A stretch of DNA of 61,265 nucleotides from an uncultured bacterium (GTDB lineage Bacteria > Gemmatimonadota > Gemmatimonadetes > Longimicrobiales > RSA9). Under the pieces are notes generated by a model, which saw nothing but the letters and a program-made list of their open reading frames with translations, had not been told where the DNA came from and ran no database searches. Location: the NCBI GenBank assembly GCA_937889645.1, contig CALBZE010000047.1:1-61265 (forward strand), in the 5' to 3' direction. The translations under genes were made by a program, and so were the position numbers. Shown here one piece after another: positions 28,183 to 36,394 of the stretch; the first letter of the stretch is position 1; each line of letters begins with the position of its first letter.

Positions 28183-29796
28183 CTGAATCTCGAGATCCTC
28201 GTCCGTGGAATCTCCGGTCCCCGCATCGTAAAGGACTACCAAGACGGCCGGCCCGAGGCGCTTGCGTTCTACGCCGGCGCGCCCCGGGACGTGGAGTCGT
28301 ACCGGGCCAAAGCCGAGGAGGTCGACCGTCGCTTCGATCCCGAAGCGCGTCGAAGGGCGGCCGCCCTGATCCACGCGCCGTCCGCGGCAGCGGCGGCCCG
28401 CCTCGAGGAGGTTCGCGCGGGGAACGGCCTCATCGTCACGACGGGGCAGCAGCCCGGACTCTTCACGGGTCCGCTCTACACCATCTACAAAGCCCTCGCC
28501 GCCGTGCGGCTGGCCGAAGCGTTGGAGCGCGCCCTCGGCCGCCCGGTGCTGCCGGTCTATTGGATCGCGTCGGACGACCACGATTGGGCCGAAGCGAACC
28601 ACACCTTCGTCCTCGACCGCGCGAACAACCTGCATCGGATCACGCTCGATGCACCGGCGGATGCGCCGCCGGCGTCGATGCGCAACCGGCTTCTCGGCGT
28701 GGAGGTCGAAGTCGCCTTAAATGAATTCACGCAACATCTGCCCACGACGGAATTTGCGGGCGCGCTGCTCGACTTCCTCCGCGAATGCTACCGGCCGGGG
28801 AAGAGCGTCGCCGGCGCGTTCGGCGAGGTGCTGACGGGGCTGCTGGCGCCGTTCGGGATGGGGTTCGTCGACGGCGGTAGCCCGGACCTCAAGAAGGCGG
28901 CGTCGGACCTCATGGCGCGGGAACTCGATGCGTCAGCCGAGCACGAGGCGCTGCTCGCGCGTCGGACGGCGGAGCTGGAGGCCGTCGGCTACCACGCGCA
29001 GGTCCCGGTGCTCGAGGGCGCCACGAACGTGTGCTATGAGGACGAAGCGGGGCGAGAGCGGCTGTATCGCGACGACGGCGGATTCATCCTCCGCGGGAGC
29101 GGGCGCCGCTTCGGGCGGGACGAACTGCTGGCGCTCCTGGCGGAGTCGCCGGAGCGCTTCTCGGCGAACGTCGCCCTGCGGCCGGTGGTCGAGAGCGCGG
29201 TGTTGCCGACGGTTTGCTACGTGGCCGGCCCCGGCGAGCTGAGCTATTTCGGGCAGATCGGCCCGCTCTTCGACGCGCACGGGATCGGGATGCCGGTGGT
29301 GTTCCCGCGCTTCTCGGTCACGCTGATCGAACCGAAGGTACGCAAGGTACTCGACAAGTTCGGCGTCGAGGTCGACGACTTCCGGCAGCCGATCCACGAG
29401 CTGGCGGGCCGCGTCGTCCGCGCCGAGCTGCCCGCGGAGGTCACGGAAGCGATTGCGGCGCTGCGTCGCCAGCTCGCCGAGGGGTACGATCGACTGGTCC
29501 GCGCGACGCAAGGGATCGACCCGACGCTCAAGGGGCCGCTGGAGAAGGCTCGTAACGCCGGACACATGCAGCTCGCGGAGGTGGAGAAGAAGATCGTCCA
29601 CCACATGAAGCAGCAGAACGAGCTGGGGCTCGACCAGCTGGAGAAGGCGCGGGCGAACCTGTACCCGGACGGCGCGCCGCAGGAGCGGGTCCTGAACGTG
29701 TACCAGTTCCTGGTTCGCTATGGCTCGGAGCTGCTCGACGCCGTGGCGGACCGGATGGAGGTCGAGCTGGACACGGCCGCCGTTTCCATGGGGTGA
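28183..29796 (+). CDS. bshC: Putative cysteine ligase BshC (bacillithiol synthesis)
   Basis: BshC adds cysteine to GlcN-malate in the last step of bacillithiol synthesis. The sequence has TTGQQPGLFTGPLYTIYKA near residue 85, with the family's GQQ.G..TGPL hallmark, and PVYWIASDDHDWAEA near 124. PTVCYVAGPGELSYF lies near 343. The first canonical start in frame is GTG 28291, but the 36 codons before it read ISGPRIVKDYQDGRPEALAFY, which matches the conserved N-terminus of BshC. No ATG, GTG or TTG is in frame there; CTG 28183, behind GGGAGGGG (28171-28178), is the best start and gives 537 residues, the family length. bshA and bshB are not in the window. Confidence 0.88.
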   Translation: MNLEILVRGISGPRIVKDYQDGRPEALAFYAGAPRDVESYRAKAEEVDRRFDPEARRRAAALIHAPSAAAAARLEEVRAGNGLIVTTGQQPGLFTGPLYTIYKALAAVRLAEALERALGRPVLPVYWIASDDHDWAEANHTFVLDRANNLHRITLDAPADAPPASMRNRLLGVEVEVALNEFTQHLPTTEFAGALLDFLRECYRPGKSVAGAFGEVLTGLLAPFGMGFVDGGSPDLKKAASDLMARELDASAEHEALLARRTAELEAVGYHAQVPVLEGATNVCYEDEAGRERLYRDDGGFILRGSGRRFGRDELLALLAESPERFSANVALRPVVESAVLPTVCYVAGPGELSYFGQIGPLFDAHGIGMPVVFPRFSVTLIEPKVRKVLDKFGVEVDDFRQPIHELAGRVVRAELPAEVTEAIAALRRQLAEGYDRLVRATQGIDPTLKGPLEKARNAGHMQLAEVEKKIVHHMKQQNELGLDQLEKARANLYPDGAPQERVLNVYQFLVRYGSELLDAVADRMEVELDTAAVSMG

Positions 29797-29811
29797 CCGC
29801 GCCGGCGACGC

Positions 29812-29840
29812 TTGAGCGCCCGCCATCGACGAAGTAGCTT
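29812..29840 (+). promoter_or_regulatory. Promoter upstream of the small coiled-coil protein and murJ
   Basis: TTGAGC (29812-29817), a 17-nt spacer and TAGCTT (29835-29840) lie in the gap after bshC. Transcription would begin near 29847, only about three bases before the ATG at 29850, so the leader would be almost absent. Confidence 0.65.
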
Positions 29841-29849
29841 ACAGACGCC

Positions 29850-30122
29850 ATGTTGGGATTCATCATCATTCTGGCGTTGCTGATCCCGCTGATCGCGGTG
29901 ATCCTGGACTCGCAGCTGGGCCGGGCGTTGGCGTCGCGTCTGGAACGCGGCCGCGTGGAAGGCGGTGCGATGGACGATCGCCTGGCCGCGCTCGAGGGCG
30001 AGGTCGAGCGGCTGAGCCGGGAGGTCCAGCGGCTCGAGGAGCAGGCGGAGTTCCTGCACCGCCTCCTCGAGAAGAAGCCCGCGGCGGGCGGCGCCATCGG
30101 CCCCGGTGAGCCGAACGACTGA
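29850..30122 (+). CDS. Small membrane protein with C-terminal coiled coil (PspB-like layout)
   Basis: This 90-residue protein has one transmembrane helix at residues 3-20 (hydrophobic, ILALLIPLIAVIL), a basic linker and a coiled coil from about 42 to 75 (heptads in LEGEVERLSREVQRLEEQ). The tail is Gly/Pro-rich. The layout, though not the sequence, recalls PspB of the phage-shock system. It overlaps the murJ start by 17 bp, which suggests joint expression with the lipid II flippase. The function is unknown. Confidence 0.65.
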   Translation: MLGFIIILALLIPLIAVILDSQLGRALASRLERGRVEGGAMDDRLAALEGEVERLSREVQRLEEQAEFLHRLLEKKPAAGGAIGPGEPND

Positions 30123-31677
30123 CGTGGCACCGTCCCCTGCCTCCGCCCGCTCCGCCCGTTGGGTGGCAGCGGGCATCTTGTTGAGCAGGATCGCCGGCCT
30201 CGTCCGGGAGAGAGCGATCGCTCACTACCTCGGCGTTTCGATCTATTCGGACGTGGTCCGCGCGGCGCTCAGGATGCCGAACCTCCTCCAGAACCTCCTG
30301 GGCGAGGGGACGCTGAGCGCGTCGTTCATCCCCGTATACGCCGAGCTGCTGGAAAAGGGGCGGGAGGAGGAGGCCGGTCGGGTCGCGGGCGCGGTGCTCG
30401 GCCTCATCGTCGCGCTCGCGGGCGGGCTCGCGTTGCTCGGCATCCTCCTGGCGCCCGTGCTGGTCTCGGTCTTCACGCCGGGGTTCGAGGGAGAGCGCAA
30501 AGAGCTCACGATCGCCGCCGTGCGGATCATCTTCCCGATGGCGGGCGTGCTCGTGCTCTCGGCGTGGGCGCTCGGGATCCTGAACAGCCACCGCCGGTTC
30601 TTCGTCTCCTACGTTGCACCGGTGGCTTGGAACGCGGCCATCATCGCGACGCTGGTGGCGTTCGGCGCGAAGCGGTCGCCCGCGGGGCTCGTGATCGCGC
30701 TCGCGTGGGGCGCGCTGGTCGGCGGGGTGCTCCAGTTCGCCGTGCAGTTGCCGTGGGTGTTCGCGCTGGAGCGACGACTGCGCGTCTCGTTCTCGACGCG
30801 GCTCGAAGGGGTCCGGGAGACGTTGCGCAACGCGGGTCCGGCGATCGCCGGGCGCGGAGTCGTCCAGCTGAGCGGCTACGTCGATTACTTCCTCGCCTCG
30901 TTCATCTCCGGCGGCGCGATCGCGCTCCTCGGCTACGCACAGACGCTCTACATGCTGCCGATCAGCCTCTTCGGCATGTCCGTGGCCGCGGCGGAGCTGC
31001 CGGAGCTGTCGCGAGAGCGCTCCCGCGCGGAGGACGCGCTTCGGGGGCGCGTCGACGGTGCGCTGACCCGGACGGCGTTCTACGTCGTCCCCTCGGTCGT
31101 CGGGTACCTGATCCTGGGCGACGTGATCGTGGCGGCGCTCTTTCAGACGGGCGATTTCAGCGCGAACGACACGTACCTCACCCACCTCGTGCTGGCGGGT
31201 TACACGCTCGGCCTGTACGCCTCGGCGACGACGAGGCTCTATGCCTCCGCGTTCTTCGCTCTCCACGACACACGCACGCCGGCAAAGGTCGCGACCGCAC
31301 GGGTCGTGATCGCGGTGGCGGTCGGCGCGGGCCTCATGTTCGCGCTGGAGCAGGTCGAGGCCCGGGGGTACCCTCTCGGCGCGCTCGGGCTGGTGCTCGG
31401 CGGCTCCGTCGCGGCATGGGTGGAATGGGTACTGCTCAGGCGGGCGCTGCGCGGGAGGATCGGGCCCGTCGGCGCGTATCGCGGCGCTCTTCTCAAGATC
31501 GTCCTCGCCGCCGGCATCGCCGCCGGGTGCGCACGCGCCCTGGACTGGGTGCTCCCTCCGCTGCACCCCATCGCCACCGCCGCCGCGGTGCTTTCGCTCT
31601 ACGTCGCCGGGTTCGGCCTGGTCGGCGCCCTGCTCGGGCTGGAGCAGGCGCGGCGTTACCTCCAGCTCGGGCGCTGA
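30106..31677 (+). CDS. murJ: Lipid II flippase MurJ
   Basis: MurJ moves lipid II across the inner membrane for peptidoglycan synthesis. The 523-residue protein is a MOP-superfamily membrane protein of about 14 helices. Family hallmarks are LSRIAGLVRERAIAHYLG near residue 27, FRMPN-like ALRMPNLLQNLLGEGTLSASFIPVY near 52-76 and the later GMSVAAAELPELSR near 294. The GTG at 30106 overlaps the upstream small gene; GTG 30124 is an alternative with 6 fewer residues. uvrC follows after 87 nt. Confidence 0.94.
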   Translation: MSRTTDVAPSPASARSARWVAAGILLSRIAGLVRERAIAHYLGVSIYSDVVRAALRMPNLLQNLLGEGTLSASFIPVYAELLEKGREEEAGRVAGAVLGLIVALAGGLALLGILLAPVLVSVFTPGFEGERKELTIAAVRIIFPMAGVLVLSAWALGILNSHRRFFVSYVAPVAWNAAIIATLVAFGAKRSPAGLVIALAWGALVGGVLQFAVQLPWVFALERRLRVSFSTRLEGVRETLRNAGPAIAGRGVVQLSGYVDYFLASFISGGAIALLGYAQTLYMLPISLFGMSVAAAELPELSRERSRAEDALRGRVDGALTRTAFYVVPSVVGYLILGDVIVAALFQTGDFSANDTYLTHLVLAGYTLGLYASATTRLYASAFFALHDTRTPAKVATARVVIAVAVGAGLMFALEQVEARGYPLGALGLVLGGSVAAWVEWVLLRRALRGRIGPVGAYRGALLKIVLAAGIAAGCARALDWVLPPLHPIATAAAVLSLYVAGFGLVGALLGLEQARRYLQLGR

Positions 31678-31764
31678 ATCCCGGGAGGAACGGCGTCCGG
31701 CCGGGGGGTACTAGATGGACGGGCGAAACGGGCGCGGACCCGCGCGGCGGATCCCTCGCAATCC

Positions 31765-33597
31765 ATGAAGTCGAACGCACTCGAAGCCAAGCTGCGGCAC
31801 CTGCCGACGCAGCCGGGCGTCTACCTGTTCAAGGACGCCGACGGCGAGATCATCTACATCGGCAAGGCGAAGGCGCTGCGAGCGCGGGTGAGGAGCTACT
31901 TCACTCGAGGGCAGGACCATTCGCTCAAGACGCGGGAGCTGGTTCGCCGGATCGCGGATGTCGACACGATCGTCGTCGGCTCGGAGGCGGAGGCGCTGCT
32001 CCTCGAGGCGAACCTGATCAAGGAGCATCGGCCGCGCTTCAACATCCAGCTCCGGGACGACAAGCGCTACCCGTACATCAAGGTCACGGTCCAGGAGCCG
32101 TTCCCGCGGGTCTTCGTGACGCGGAACCTGACGAACGACGGCGCGCGGTACTTCGGCCCGTACACGGACGTGGGCCCGATGCGCCAGGCGCTGGAGGTGA
32201 TCAAGCGGCTGCACCCGGTGCGGAGCTGTCGGTACGACCTCCCGCGCGAGGCGCCGCGGCGGCCGTGCCTGGACTACCACATTGGCCGCTGCATGGCGCC
32301 GTGCGTCGGGTTGCAGTCCGAGGCGGAGTACCGCGAGATGATCGACGAGGTGCTGGAGATCCTCGCCGGTCGGACGGGCCCGGTGCGCGAGCGCGTCGAG
32401 AAGGCGATGCAGGCCGCGGTGGAGGCGCTCCAGTTCGAGCGCGCGGCGGTGCTGCGCGATGTGCTGGCCGGGCTGGACGCGATCGAACGTCGCCAGCGGG
32501 TGGCGGATGTGCGCGGCGGCGACCAGGACGTGCTCGGCGTCGCACGGGACGGCGACCTGGGGTGCGCGGTTCTGCTTCGGATCCGCGACGGGAAGCTGCT
32601 CGGCCGCGAGGTCGCCTTCTTCGAGAACATGGAGGAAGAGGAGGAGGCGACGCTCGTCTCGACGGCGGTCACGCGCTTCTACTTCGGCCGCGGCGAACAG
32701 GGCTTGGACGACCTGCCGCGCGAGATCCTGGTCCCGACGGAGTTCCCGGACCTGGGGCTGATCGAGGAGATGATCGGCAAGGTCGCCGGGCGGAAGGTTC
32801 GCACCCACGTGCCGCAGCGCGGCGACAAGCTGCGGCTGATCGAGCTGGCCAACCAGAACGCGCGGCACCTCCTCGAGGAGCGGGCGGTGCTCACGGAGTC
32901 CGTGCGCGAGCGCGCGGACGACGTCGTCTACGCGCTGCAGGAGGCGCTCGACCTGAAGGTCGTGCCGCGGATGCTGGTCTGCTTCGACATCTCGCACACG
33001 CAGGGGACGGAAGTCGTCGGGAGCGCCGTCGTCTTCGAGAACGGCGAACCGAAGAAGGCGGAGTACCGCCGCTTCAAGGTCCGGGGCGATTGGGGGAACG
33101 ACGACTTCCGGTCGATGGCGGAGGTCGTGGGTCGGTACTTCCGGCGCCGGATCGAAGAAGGGCTGCCACTCCCGGACCTGGCGGTGATCGACGGCGGCAA
33201 GGGGCAGCTCGGCGCGGCGGCCGCGGCGATCGAGGCTGCGGGCGCGGGCGGCGTCGCCCTGTGTTCCCTGGCGAAGCGCGAGGAGGAGGTCTACCTTGTC
33301 GGCCGCCCGGCGCCGCTGCGCCTGCCACGCACGAGTCCTGCACTGCGGCTGCTGCAGCGAGCCCGCGACGAGGCGCACCGGTTCGCGCATGGGTACAACC
33401 GGAAGCTGCGGCACCGCAGGACGCTGACGAGCGCGCTGCGGGACGTGCCGGGGATCGGCCCGGCGCGGCAGCAGGCGTTGCTCGAGCGCTTCGGGAGCGT
33501 GCGCGCGATCCGCGCCGCGCCCGTCGAGGAGATCGCGAAGGTGCCGGGCTTCTCGGAGACGCTGGCCCGAAGGCTGATCGAACACCTCAACCGATAG
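31765..33597 (+). CDS. uvrC: Excinuclease ABC subunit C
   Basis: UvrC makes both incisions in nucleotide excision repair. The 610-residue product has, in order, the GIY-YIG nuclease (PGVYLFKDADGEIIYIGKAK near residues 14-33), the cysteine-rich linker, and the UVR motif (LQFERAAVLRDVL near 222-234). The RNase H-like endonuclease domain has CFDISHTQG near 408 and AVIDGGKGQL near 473. Two helix-hairpin-helix units follow near the end (DVPGIGPARQQALL and KVPGFSETLARRL). The length matches the family. gltX starts 3 nt later. Confidence 0.97.
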   Translation: MKSNALEAKLRHLPTQPGVYLFKDADGEIIYIGKAKALRARVRSYFTRGQDHSLKTRELVRRIADVDTIVVGSEAEALLLEANLIKEHRPRFNIQLRDDKRYPYIKVTVQEPFPRVFVTRNLTNDGARYFGPYTDVGPMRQALEVIKRLHPVRSCRYDLPREAPRRPCLDYHIGRCMAPCVGLQSEAEYREMIDEVLEILAGRTGPVRERVEKAMQAAVEALQFERAAVLRDVLAGLDAIERRQRVADVRGGDQDVLGVARDGDLGCAVLLRIRDGKLLGREVAFFENMEEEEEATLVSTAVTRFYFGRGEQGLDDLPREILVPTEFPDLGLIEEMIGKVAGRKVRTHVPQRGDKLRLIELANQNARHLLEERAVLTESVRERADDVVYALQEALDLKVVPRMLVCFDISHTQGTEVVGSAVVFENGEPKKAEYRRFKVRGDWGNDDFRSMAEVVGRYFRRRIEEGLPLPDLAVIDGGKGQLGAAAAAIEAAGAGGVALCSLAKREEEVYLVGRPAPLRLPRTSPALRLLQRARDEAHRFAHGYNRKLRHRRTLTSALRDVPGIGPARQQALLERFGSVRAIRAAPVEEIAKVPGFSETLARRLIEHLNR

Positions 33598-33600
33598 ACC

Positions 33601-35058
33601 GTGGTACGCACCCGCTTCGCCCCCAGCCCGACCGGCAGCCTGCACGTCGGGAACGCCCGGATGGCGGTGCTGAACTGGCTCTTCGCGCGCAAGCACGACG
33701 GCGCGTTCATTCTCCGGATCGAGGACACGGACCGGGAGCGCAACGTGCCCGGCGCTGAGGCCGGGATCCTGGAGGACCTGCGCTGGCTCGGGCTGGAGTG
33801 GGACGAAGGGCCGGGCGTGGAGGGGCCGGCGGGTGAGGGGCCCCACGCGCCTTATCGCCAGAGCGAGCGCGGCGCGATCTACCGCGACCACGCCCAGAAG
33901 CTCGTCGACGCGGGGCTCGCCTACCCGTGCTACTGCACGCCGGAGGAGATCGAGGCCGCGCGCGAGGCCGCGATCGCGCGGGGCGAGCGGCCGCACTACG
34001 CCGGGACGTGCCTCCGACTCACGAAGGACGAGATCGCGCGTTACGAGCGCGAGGGGCGGCGGCCGGCGCTCCGGTTCCGGACCCCCGAGGAGGGGACGAT
34101 CGTCGTGCACGACGTCGTCCGCGGCGACGTCGCCTTCGACGCGGCCGACGTCGGGGACTTCATCCTCCTCCGCTCGGACGGGATGCCGACCTACAACTTC
34201 GCCGTGGTCGTGGACGACGCGCTCATGGAGATCACGCACGTGATCCGCGGCGTCGGCCACCTCTCGAACACACCCCGGCAGGTGCTCCTCTACCAGGCGC
34301 TCGGCTACACGCCGCCGGTCTTCGTCCACGCGCCGACGGTCCTGGGGCCCGACCGGCAGAAGCTCTCCAAGCGGCACGGCGCGAAGGCGCTGGCGGACTA
34401 CCGGCGCGAGGGATACCACCCGGACGCCATCGTCAACTACCTCTCGCTCCTCGGGTGGTCGAGCCCCTCGGGCGACGAGTTCCTCGTGCGCGAGCGGCTC
34501 GTCTCGGAGATCTCGCTCGAGCGGATCCGCGCGATCGACGTCGTCTTCGACCCCGAGAAGCTGCGCTGGCTCTCCTTCAAGCACATCGAACGGATGAGCA
34601 CCGAGGAGCTGGCGAACGCGGTGGACGCCTTCATCGACCGGGAGCGCTACCCGATCTCCCAGGAGTCGCTCCCGATCGTCGTCGAGGCGGTCCGCTCGCA
34701 CCTTTCGTGCTTCTCGGAGATCAACGACCACCTGGATCCGTTCGTCCCGACGCTGGACGCGGCGGGCGCCGCCCGACGGGACGCGCTCCGCGAGGATGCG
34801 GCCGCCCAGGCCGTGCTGCGGGCCGCCCGTGAGCGGCTGTCCTCGCTCCCGGCCTGGGACGACTCCGCGATCGATGCAGCGGTCCGCGAGGTCGGCGCCG
34901 CCGTCGGCGCCCGCGGGCGTGCGTTGTTCGAACCGCTCCGCATCGCTCTGACCGGCGCCGAGCACGGCCCGCCGCTCGCCAAGGTCGCGGCCGTCCTCGG
35001 TCGTGCCCCGGTCCTCGAACTCCTCGACGCCGCCATCGTTCCCGACTCCGCGGCCTGA
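33601..35058 (+). CDS. gltX: Glutamate--tRNA ligase
   Basis: This class I synthetase charges tRNA-Glu. The 485-residue product has the HIGH-type motif in FAPSPTGSLHVGNAR (residues 6-20), the insertion YPCYCTPEEIEAAR near 104 and the KMSKS-type motif KLSKRHG near 256. The C-terminal anticodon-binding helical domain runs from about 330. The GTG start with the immediate VRTRFAPSPTG start is normal for the family. No glnS or gatCAB gene lies in the window, so whether it also charges tRNA-Gln cannot be judged. A hairpin follows the stop. Confidence 0.96.
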   Translation: MVRTRFAPSPTGSLHVGNARMAVLNWLFARKHDGAFILRIEDTDRERNVPGAEAGILEDLRWLGLEWDEGPGVEGPAGEGPHAPYRQSERGAIYRDHAQKLVDAGLAYPCYCTPEEIEAAREAAIARGERPHYAGTCLRLTKDEIARYEREGRRPALRFRTPEEGTIVVHDVVRGDVAFDAADVGDFILLRSDGMPTYNFAVVVDDALMEITHVIRGVGHLSNTPRQVLLYQALGYTPPVFVHAPTVLGPDRQKLSKRHGAKALADYRREGYHPDAIVNYLSLLGWSSPSGDEFLVRERLVSEISLERIRAIDVVFDPEKLRWLSFKHIERMSTEELANAVDAFIDRERYPISQESLPIVVEAVRSHLSCFSEINDHLDPFVPTLDAAGAARRDALREDAAAQAVLRAARERLSSLPAWDDSAIDAAVREVGAAVGARGRALFEPLRIALTGAEHGPPLAKVAAVLGRAPVLELLDAAIVPDSAA

Positions 35059-35066
35059 CGCGAATT

Positions 35067-35083
35067 CGGCCCGCGCCGGGCCG
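35067..35083 (+). terminator. Compact hairpin after gltX
   Basis: CGGCCCG (35067-35073) pairs with CGGGCCG (35077-35083) around CGC, 8 nt after the gltX stop. There is no T-run. It lies just before the larC promoter and probably ends the murJ-uvrC-gltX unit. Confidence 0.45.
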
Positions 35084-35104
35084 GACTTCGCGGAAAACCA
35101 AGGT

Positions 35105-35133
35105 TTGACGCGGCCGGAAGCCGCGCCTATATT
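35105..35133 (+). promoter_or_regulatory. Promoter of larC with a palindromic spacer
   Basis: TTGACG (35105-35110), a 17-nt spacer and TATATT (35128-35133). The spacer holds an interrupted palindrome, CGCGGC (35109-35114) and GCCGCG (35120-35125), overlapping the -35 edge. It could serve as an operator. Confidence 0.7.
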
Positions 35134-35170
35134 TGGCCGGGTTGCACGCAAACCGTGAACTGGAGGCCCC

Positions 35171-36337
35171 TTGCGCGGGCTGATCTTCGATCCTTTCGCC
35201 GGGATCAGCGGTGACATGATCCTCGGCGCCCTGGTGGATGTCGGTCTCGAGCCCGCGTGGCTCGAGTCGTTCGTCTCGTCGCTGGGGCTCGGACAGATCG
35301 GCGTCGTCGTCGAGCGCGTGGACCGCAGCGGGATCGATTGCGCCCACGTTCGTTTCGACCTGCCGCACGAACACGCGCACCGGCATCTCCGGCACGTTCT
35401 CGAGATCGTCGACCGCGCGGCGGCGCCGGACACGGTCAAGGCGAAGGCGGCCGAGGTGTTCCGGCGCCTGGCCGCGGCGGAGGCCGAAGTCCATGGGACG
35501 ACGATCGAGAAGGTCCACTTCCACGAGGTGGGCGCTCTCGACGCGATCCTGGACGTGCTGTGCGCGGTGGCGGGGATCGAGGCGCTGGGCGTCGAGCGGT
35601 GCTTCACGCGGCCGGTCACGATCGGGACCGGGACGGTCGAGATCGCGCACGGTCGCTTCCCGCTCCCCGCGCCGGCGACGCTGAAGCTGCTCCGGGGGAT
35701 TCCGATCCGCGACCCGGGATACGAGGGCGAGTGCACGACGCCGACGGGTGCGGCGATCTTGTCGGTTGTGACCGAAGGCCGTGCCGCGCCGTCAGATTTC
35801 GTTGTCGGACGCAGCGGATTCGGGGCGGGGAGCCGGAATCCGGAGAAGCGGCCCAACTGCCTGCGCGTGATCCTGGGCGAAGTCCCGGCGGAAGCGGCGG
35901 GGCGGCTGTATATGGTCCAGGCGGATGTGGACGACCTGCCGCCGGAGTACGTGCCCGCGGCGCAGGAGGCGCTGCTGGAGGCGGGCGCGCTCGACGCCGT
36001 CGTGACACCGCTCGGGATGAAGAAGGGGAGGCCCGGGGTCCGCTTCGAAGCGCTGGCGCCGGAATCGGCGCTGGAGCGCGTCCTCGGCGCACTGTTCGAG
36101 GGAACGACCACGATCGGCGCCCGCTACTGGGAGGTCACGCGTCCGGCGCTCCCACGGATCGAAGAGACGGTCTCGTGGCGCGGGCAGACGGTGCGCCGCA
36201 AGCGGGTGCGTCTGCCGGACGGCCGCGAGCGCGTCAAACCCGAGTACGAGGACGTGATCCGCGCCGCGAAGGCGCTCGATCTGGCCCCATACGACGTGCG
36301 CCTGGCCGTCGAGGCCGGCGACGCGTCGCACGATTGA
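35171..36337 (+). CDS. larC: Nickel insertion protein LarC (NPN cofactor synthesis)
   Basis: LarC is the CTP-dependent cyclometallase that inserts nickel into the pincer cofactor of lactate racemase-type enzymes. The 388-residue product starts at TTG behind TGGAGG. It has FDPFAGISGDM near residue 5 and a His-rich strand HEHAHRHLRH near 65-75. KVHFHEVGALDAILDV lies near 117 and TTPTGAAIL near 192. The family is often split into LarC1 and LarC2 joined by a frameshift; here it is one continuous frame. larA, larB and larE are not in the window, so the enzyme served is unknown. Confidence 0.9.
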   Translation: MRGLIFDPFAGISGDMILGALVDVGLEPAWLESFVSSLGLGQIGVVVERVDRSGIDCAHVRFDLPHEHAHRHLRHVLEIVDRAAAPDTVKAKAAEVFRRLAAAEAEVHGTTIEKVHFHEVGALDAILDVLCAVAGIEALGVERCFTRPVTIGTGTVEIAHGRFPLPAPATLKLLRGIPIRDPGYEGECTTPTGAAILSVVTEGRAAPSDFVVGRSGFGAGSRNPEKRPNCLRVILGEVPAEAAGRLYMVQADVDDLPPEYVPAAQEALLEAGALDAVVTPLGMKKGRPGVRFEALAPESALERVLGALFEGTTTIGARYWEVTRPALPRIEETVSWRGQTVRRKRVRLPDGRERVKPEYEDVIRAAKALDLAPYDVRLAVEAGDASHD

Positions 36338-36394
36338 ACCCTGCGTCCGGGAGCGGGCGCAATCCATATTCACAGTCAGACTGGAGGTTCCTGG

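Noticed and set aside
31711..36111. A 1466-codon open frame on the minus strand
   Set aside because: It is antisense to uvrC, gltX and larC, which have clear motifs. Long antisense frames are normal at this GC content because stop codons are rare.
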